From Solen grandis (Eukaryota > Mollusca > Bivalvia > Adapedonta > Solenidae): a DNA stretch of 64,000 bases. How positions within the stretch are numbered: the first letter of the stretch is position 1; the number at the start of each line of letters is the position of its first letter. The position numbers were made by a program, and so were the translations under genes. The notes below the pieces were generated by a model, which was not told the DNA's origin, made no database searches, and was given only the letters and a program-made list of their open reading frames with translations. The stretch spans positions 40,888,543-40,952,542 of the forward strand of contig CM037792.1 in the NCBI GenBank assembly GCA_021229015.1, read 5' to 3'. Below, piece by piece: positions 60,519 to 64,000 of this stretch.

Positions 60519-61088
60519 GTAAGTATACCTAAAAAAACTATGTTTTGCATGGTATTATTTCAAACTCAGCTTATACATATTACTTACATTCCTATTCCTA
60601 AATCAAATCTGTAAAAACAATATACATTTTTCCTATTATCCTTCTGAATTATCGAAAAGTGTTATTATTCTTTTCTACTGTTTCATGTTCAAGTCAATCC
60701 ATACACCCTGCTGATGTAAAATATCAATTGCTTTTTTAAAAAGAGAGCCGATTATCTCATATTAACACACACTAATATATCACTGTCTTCAGAAAGCAGG
60801 CTAACTTATTTGGTTATCTGCATGATTGTAACACACATTTCTATGTATAAGGAAGTCTTATACGATCCATTTCTTGTGTACTTCTTATATACCTTGTAAG
60901 ACGTACATTCCTAAATGAATTCTTGTCCTTTATGACACAATTGATGGTGAGTAATCTTTTGAATGGAATGGATATATGGACAGTTTATTTGATGAACAAG
61001 TTTCATTGAATACCTTTCGTGTCCTTTTTTCAGAAAACTGTTTTGAAATCACTTTCAAAAATAAAATTTTATCTGATTTCATAAAAAG

Positions 61089-61247
61089 ACAATGGATTCT
61101 CGGACTGGTCAGAATGGGGACAATGCTCTCAAACGTGCGGAACCGGAAGTCAGACAAGGTCACGTGTTTGTATTACTCAAAATGAAGGTAGATTGTGTGA
61201 AGGTAAACCAACTGAAAAACAGATATGTAACGCGCATGGATGTCCAA
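61089..61247 (+). CDS. Exon encoding one thrombospondin type 1 (TSP1) domain
   Basis: 159 bases (53 codons, phase 1 at both ends) with donor GTAAGT at 61248. The translation starts NGFSDWSEWGQCSQTCGTGS and ends CNAHGCP. It contains the TSP1 signature: WSEW (W-x-x-W core), CSxTCGxG, the basic QTRSRVC strand and six cysteines in the usual order. TSP1 domains are extracellular, bind glycosaminoglycans and matrix proteins, and are often C-mannosylated at these tryptophans. The exon is preceded by the two Ser/Thr-rich exon pairs and fits their phase, so it most likely belongs to the same secreted or membrane protein. The acceptor (ATAAAAAG) is weak. Neither the start nor the end of the gene is in view. 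Confidence 0.85.
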
Positions 61248-62799
61248 GTAAGTACTTTTGAACGAAAATTTCACAGCATTATTTAGGATTTTTGTCCCAG
61301 CGGACATTCTCGTAGCCCTTATATTACCTTCTTGTAATGGTTAACGATTCAGTCCTGGATGCTGTACAGATGTCTAGTTCTATTTATATTGCCGTCGGAA
61401 AAAATACCCTGGTGTCAACGCAAATAGGTTGTGAGACATAACAGGCATGCAATAAGAGTGTTGGTATCACATAGATACTATATTCCTATAGGATGGAAAT
61501 TTATAAATGCATCCCAGTGTCTGCTATTTTAAAAATCAATTTCGATTTCTGTATCTGTAACATGCTGTCACTGAAATGCTGCATTTTTGTATACCCATTG
61601 TTCAGCAAGTATCTCTCTCTCAAAAAAAGTATAAATAAATTGTTCACTTATTTGCGAAACAAAATAAAACAATACTATCGTATTACTTAAGTTAGTATAA
61701 ACATATATATTTATCAAATATTATCATAAAATTCACATATATTTAATACTGAAATAGGACTGACTCGGAAGGTTAAAGCTAATTGGCGTTTATTACTTTG
61801 CATTTTTTTATATTTTTAAATAAAATAATATGTTTCTCTCCCGCACTACATATCTTTCCGATAATGCAGTGTCAAATTAAAAAGTAAAAATTAAGTGGTA
61901 ATTATAAATCCCTGGTATCAATATCAAGAACTTTTAACTTTTCCCTACTATATTTTGCACAGTTCTCAGCACATGCTGTCACGGATCAAGTAGATAAGCA
62001 CCATTTTATAAGGCAAAAGCACTGCTAAAGAAATAAACTGTCTTTTAAAAATTTGTTTTCACTTAGAGTAGAGTGGGATTTTGCTCTAACTTCGATAGTT
62101 GACAAATTATAGTTGCATGTGTGTGCTTGTTACACTTTGTCGTTGATATGCCACATTAAGTTCAATATTAACGTGTAAGTCCATTGCTGCTAACAAAATA
62201 AAAATAAAAGCTTAAAAGTCCGAACAGGATAGGGGTATTTTCGTATATGCTTATGGGTATGATTTATATTATGTTTTAGGGCATTTTGATTTTTTGTTAA
62301 AATTAAATGATCGGCTAACTAAGTTATAAAAATACGTTCAGTCAAGCATGTAACACAGTGTAAACTGGAATAACGAACGACATGGCAGACATTAACATGA
62401 CATACAAAGCCATTAAGTTCATTTTGATTAAATGTACCAATCCGAAGAGGTTAAGTTTTATAACTTCTAAGACAATGAGGTAGCACAGTTTCGACTTAAT
62501 CATGAAATGCAGGTCACATTTATACATCTCGTAAATTCCTGATTACACTTGCGGAGCACAATTTAATACGATTTAATCATGTATTACATGATGTTCGAAT
62601 GTGTACATATATTTAATGTCAATTCCTGATTACATTGAGTTCAGCTAGCATGAGGCTGATAAAAAAAGGAAGAGAACAAAAATAAAACTAAGTCATCTCC
62701 AAATATCAATCAACATATCTGATAACAATATACTGCAAGATCAAAAGAAACTAGAACCGCAAGCGGTATCTTGGTTTTCGCTTTTAACCTAATCAACTT
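61248..62799. other. Probable intron, no exon recognised
   Basis: Follows the TSP1 exon donor. AT-rich, with short chance open frames only. No second TSP1 motif was seen on either strand. Confidence 0.5.
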
Positions 62800-64000
62800 T
62801 ATTTCAACTCAGCCACAATTTTCAATATGAAACAGAACGCAAAGGTTTTTTTAAGACCTACTCTCATTTGCACAGTTTTTTTTTTTTTTTTTTTTTTTTG
62901 GAATGTTTGAACATTCAAATCCTCTAACGCAAATATTTCCCATACCCTATATTTGAAATCATCACATTCTGTGGTACAAGGAACAAAATGCTGAAAACCG
63001 CATTTCAATTAGACTTTAACGTTTTGAGTTATAGGCAAAAGCAAAGCGCCCTCTAGCGGCAAAATGAGAAAAAAAATGATAAAAATTTTACAATTAGGTA
63101 CCTAGAAATTCAGCAAATAGTTCAAACAAGTATATAAGTCGCACTAATCGAACATTCTTTTTCTTTTATATCACAATTTTAAGCATAAAAACTGAATAAC
63201 AATTATTCCAAAAAAGGATCAAACTTTGGATTGTCGTAAAATGAAAAGATCAAGTCCGATCTTCAAAAACTAAACATTATACGGAAGAACTATTTAGAAC
63301 TAAAACTTTTGTTCATATACATTCAATGAAATATTTTTAGATTTGGAGCACTTTGGGCCGAATAAAAACACAATTATCGTAATATAACCTTGACCTTTTC
63401 AATGTTTATTTTAACTTTTTAATTGTGAGGCCCTTTCAAACATAACAATACATAACTTGTGAAAATTTCATGAAGAATGAACAGAAAATAAAGTCAGGGG
63501 CGACAAAAAAACATGTTTTTGAAATTTTAATTTTTCCTAAAATTTAGTGAAGTTTGACCTTTTCTAGAGGACAAACCACGCATTTCTTAAATTCGCCACC
63601 CCAAATATTTTGTGCGTATATGTCTTGCAAATCATTTGCAGCAAACAGAATTCTTCTATCTGATTTCTAACAAAAATGGATAGGTTTTTCGTAGACCTAC
63701 CCTCATCTGCACAGTTTTTTTACGAGATTCGAACTTTCAACCTTCCGTTACTAGCTCAAAAGTTTCAGCCACTCATACCTAGAAACTATCATATTTTAAT
63801 AGGCTATCAACAAGGAACATAATTCAATTAACCGCATTTGGATCAGGCTTCAACTTTTTGAGTTATAAGCCAAAGAATGATTTCAAGATAAGCGCCCCCT
63901 AGCGGCAAAATGAGAAAGAAAATTGATTAAAATTTTACTGGTTGGTACCTAGCAAAGCAGCAAATAGTTCAATCAAGTATACTAGTCGCACAAGTCAAAC
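62800..64000. repeat. Two diverged copies of an ~860-bp-spaced repeat
   Basis: Shared blocks: 'agacctac(t/c)ctcat(t/c)tgcacag' followed by poly-T (62855 and 63690), 'tttgagttata(g/a)gc' (63024 and 63856), 'gcgccc(t/c)ctagcggcaaaatgagaaa' (63047 and 63892), and 'cagcaaatagttcaa(a/t)caagtat' (63111 and 63957). The second copy runs off the right edge. A 22-base poly-T lies at about 62877-62899. Confidence 0.75.

Larger units (their letters stand above)
58841..61247 (+). other. Partial gene: Ser/Thr-rich extracellular protein with TSP1 domain
   Basis: Groups exons a1, b1, a2, b2 and TSP1. Every intron is phase 1 and every exon is a multiple of three, the pattern expected for exon-shuffled extracellular proteins. 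Block a-b is duplicated (a1 to a2 959 bp; b1 to b2 1104 bp), with a decayed extra b copy at 58472. No signal peptide, transmembrane segment, start codon or stop codon is seen, so both ends lie outside the window or in unrecognised exons. Which TSP1 family it belongs to cannot be told. Confidence 0.7.

Overview
The window reads as AT-rich nuclear DNA of a marine invertebrate, most likely a bivalve mollusc. The clues are a tRNA-derived SINE of a type I know from bivalve genomes, a 'gctcacctgag' MITE that is also common there, Helitron-like elements with tandem cores like the bivalve pearl/CvE family, a pogo-type DNA transposon, a jockey/CR1-like LINE, and intron-rich coding sequence. No prokaryotic operon structure is present. 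Two 100-N gaps (10453-10552 and 41133-41232) show this is a scaffolded assembly. All family assignments come from reading the sequence, with no database search.

Layout. 1-1600: a degenerate ~155 bp tandem repeat. 1760-3354: a non-autonomous DNA transposon with complex terminal inverted repeats and a perfect 8-bp target duplication. 3930-6749: a second element with 'cccagatagc' ends and CATATGGG-rich minisatellites inside both ends. 6758-9366: a pogo-type transposon with a spliced but frameshifted transposase carrying a C-terminal PHD-like finger. About 9494-9640: a possible promoter and first coding exon of a minus-strand gene.

10553-58200 is dominated by about 45 kb of nested, head-to-tail Helitron-like non-autonomous elements. 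Each is bounded by a short hairpin next to CTAG at one end and an (AAT)n/(AAG)n microsatellite at the other. Each carries a core of ~450-bp tandem units. The units fall into diverged families (called A, B, C and D here). A, B and C share nested CRE palindromes (TGACGTCA) at alternating spacings of ~304 and ~148 bp, and a small open frame starting at the palindrome; D shares parts of this. Elements left of the gap at 41.1 kb have the hairpin on their left; those right of it are inverted. A LINE (25074-28423), a SINE pair (48113-48410, 48636-48841) and a MITE (54128-54455) are inserted in or next to this array. A ~2.79 kb segment (about 35.2-40.66 kb) is tandemly duplicated at near identity.

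58470-61247 holds the only convincing host-type gene: plus-strand exons, all in phase 1 and multiples of three, encoding a Ser/Thr-rich extracellular region made of duplicated exon pairs, then one thrombospondin type 1 (TSP1) domain. The gene appears incomplete at both ends. 62800-64000 holds two copies of another diverged repeat.
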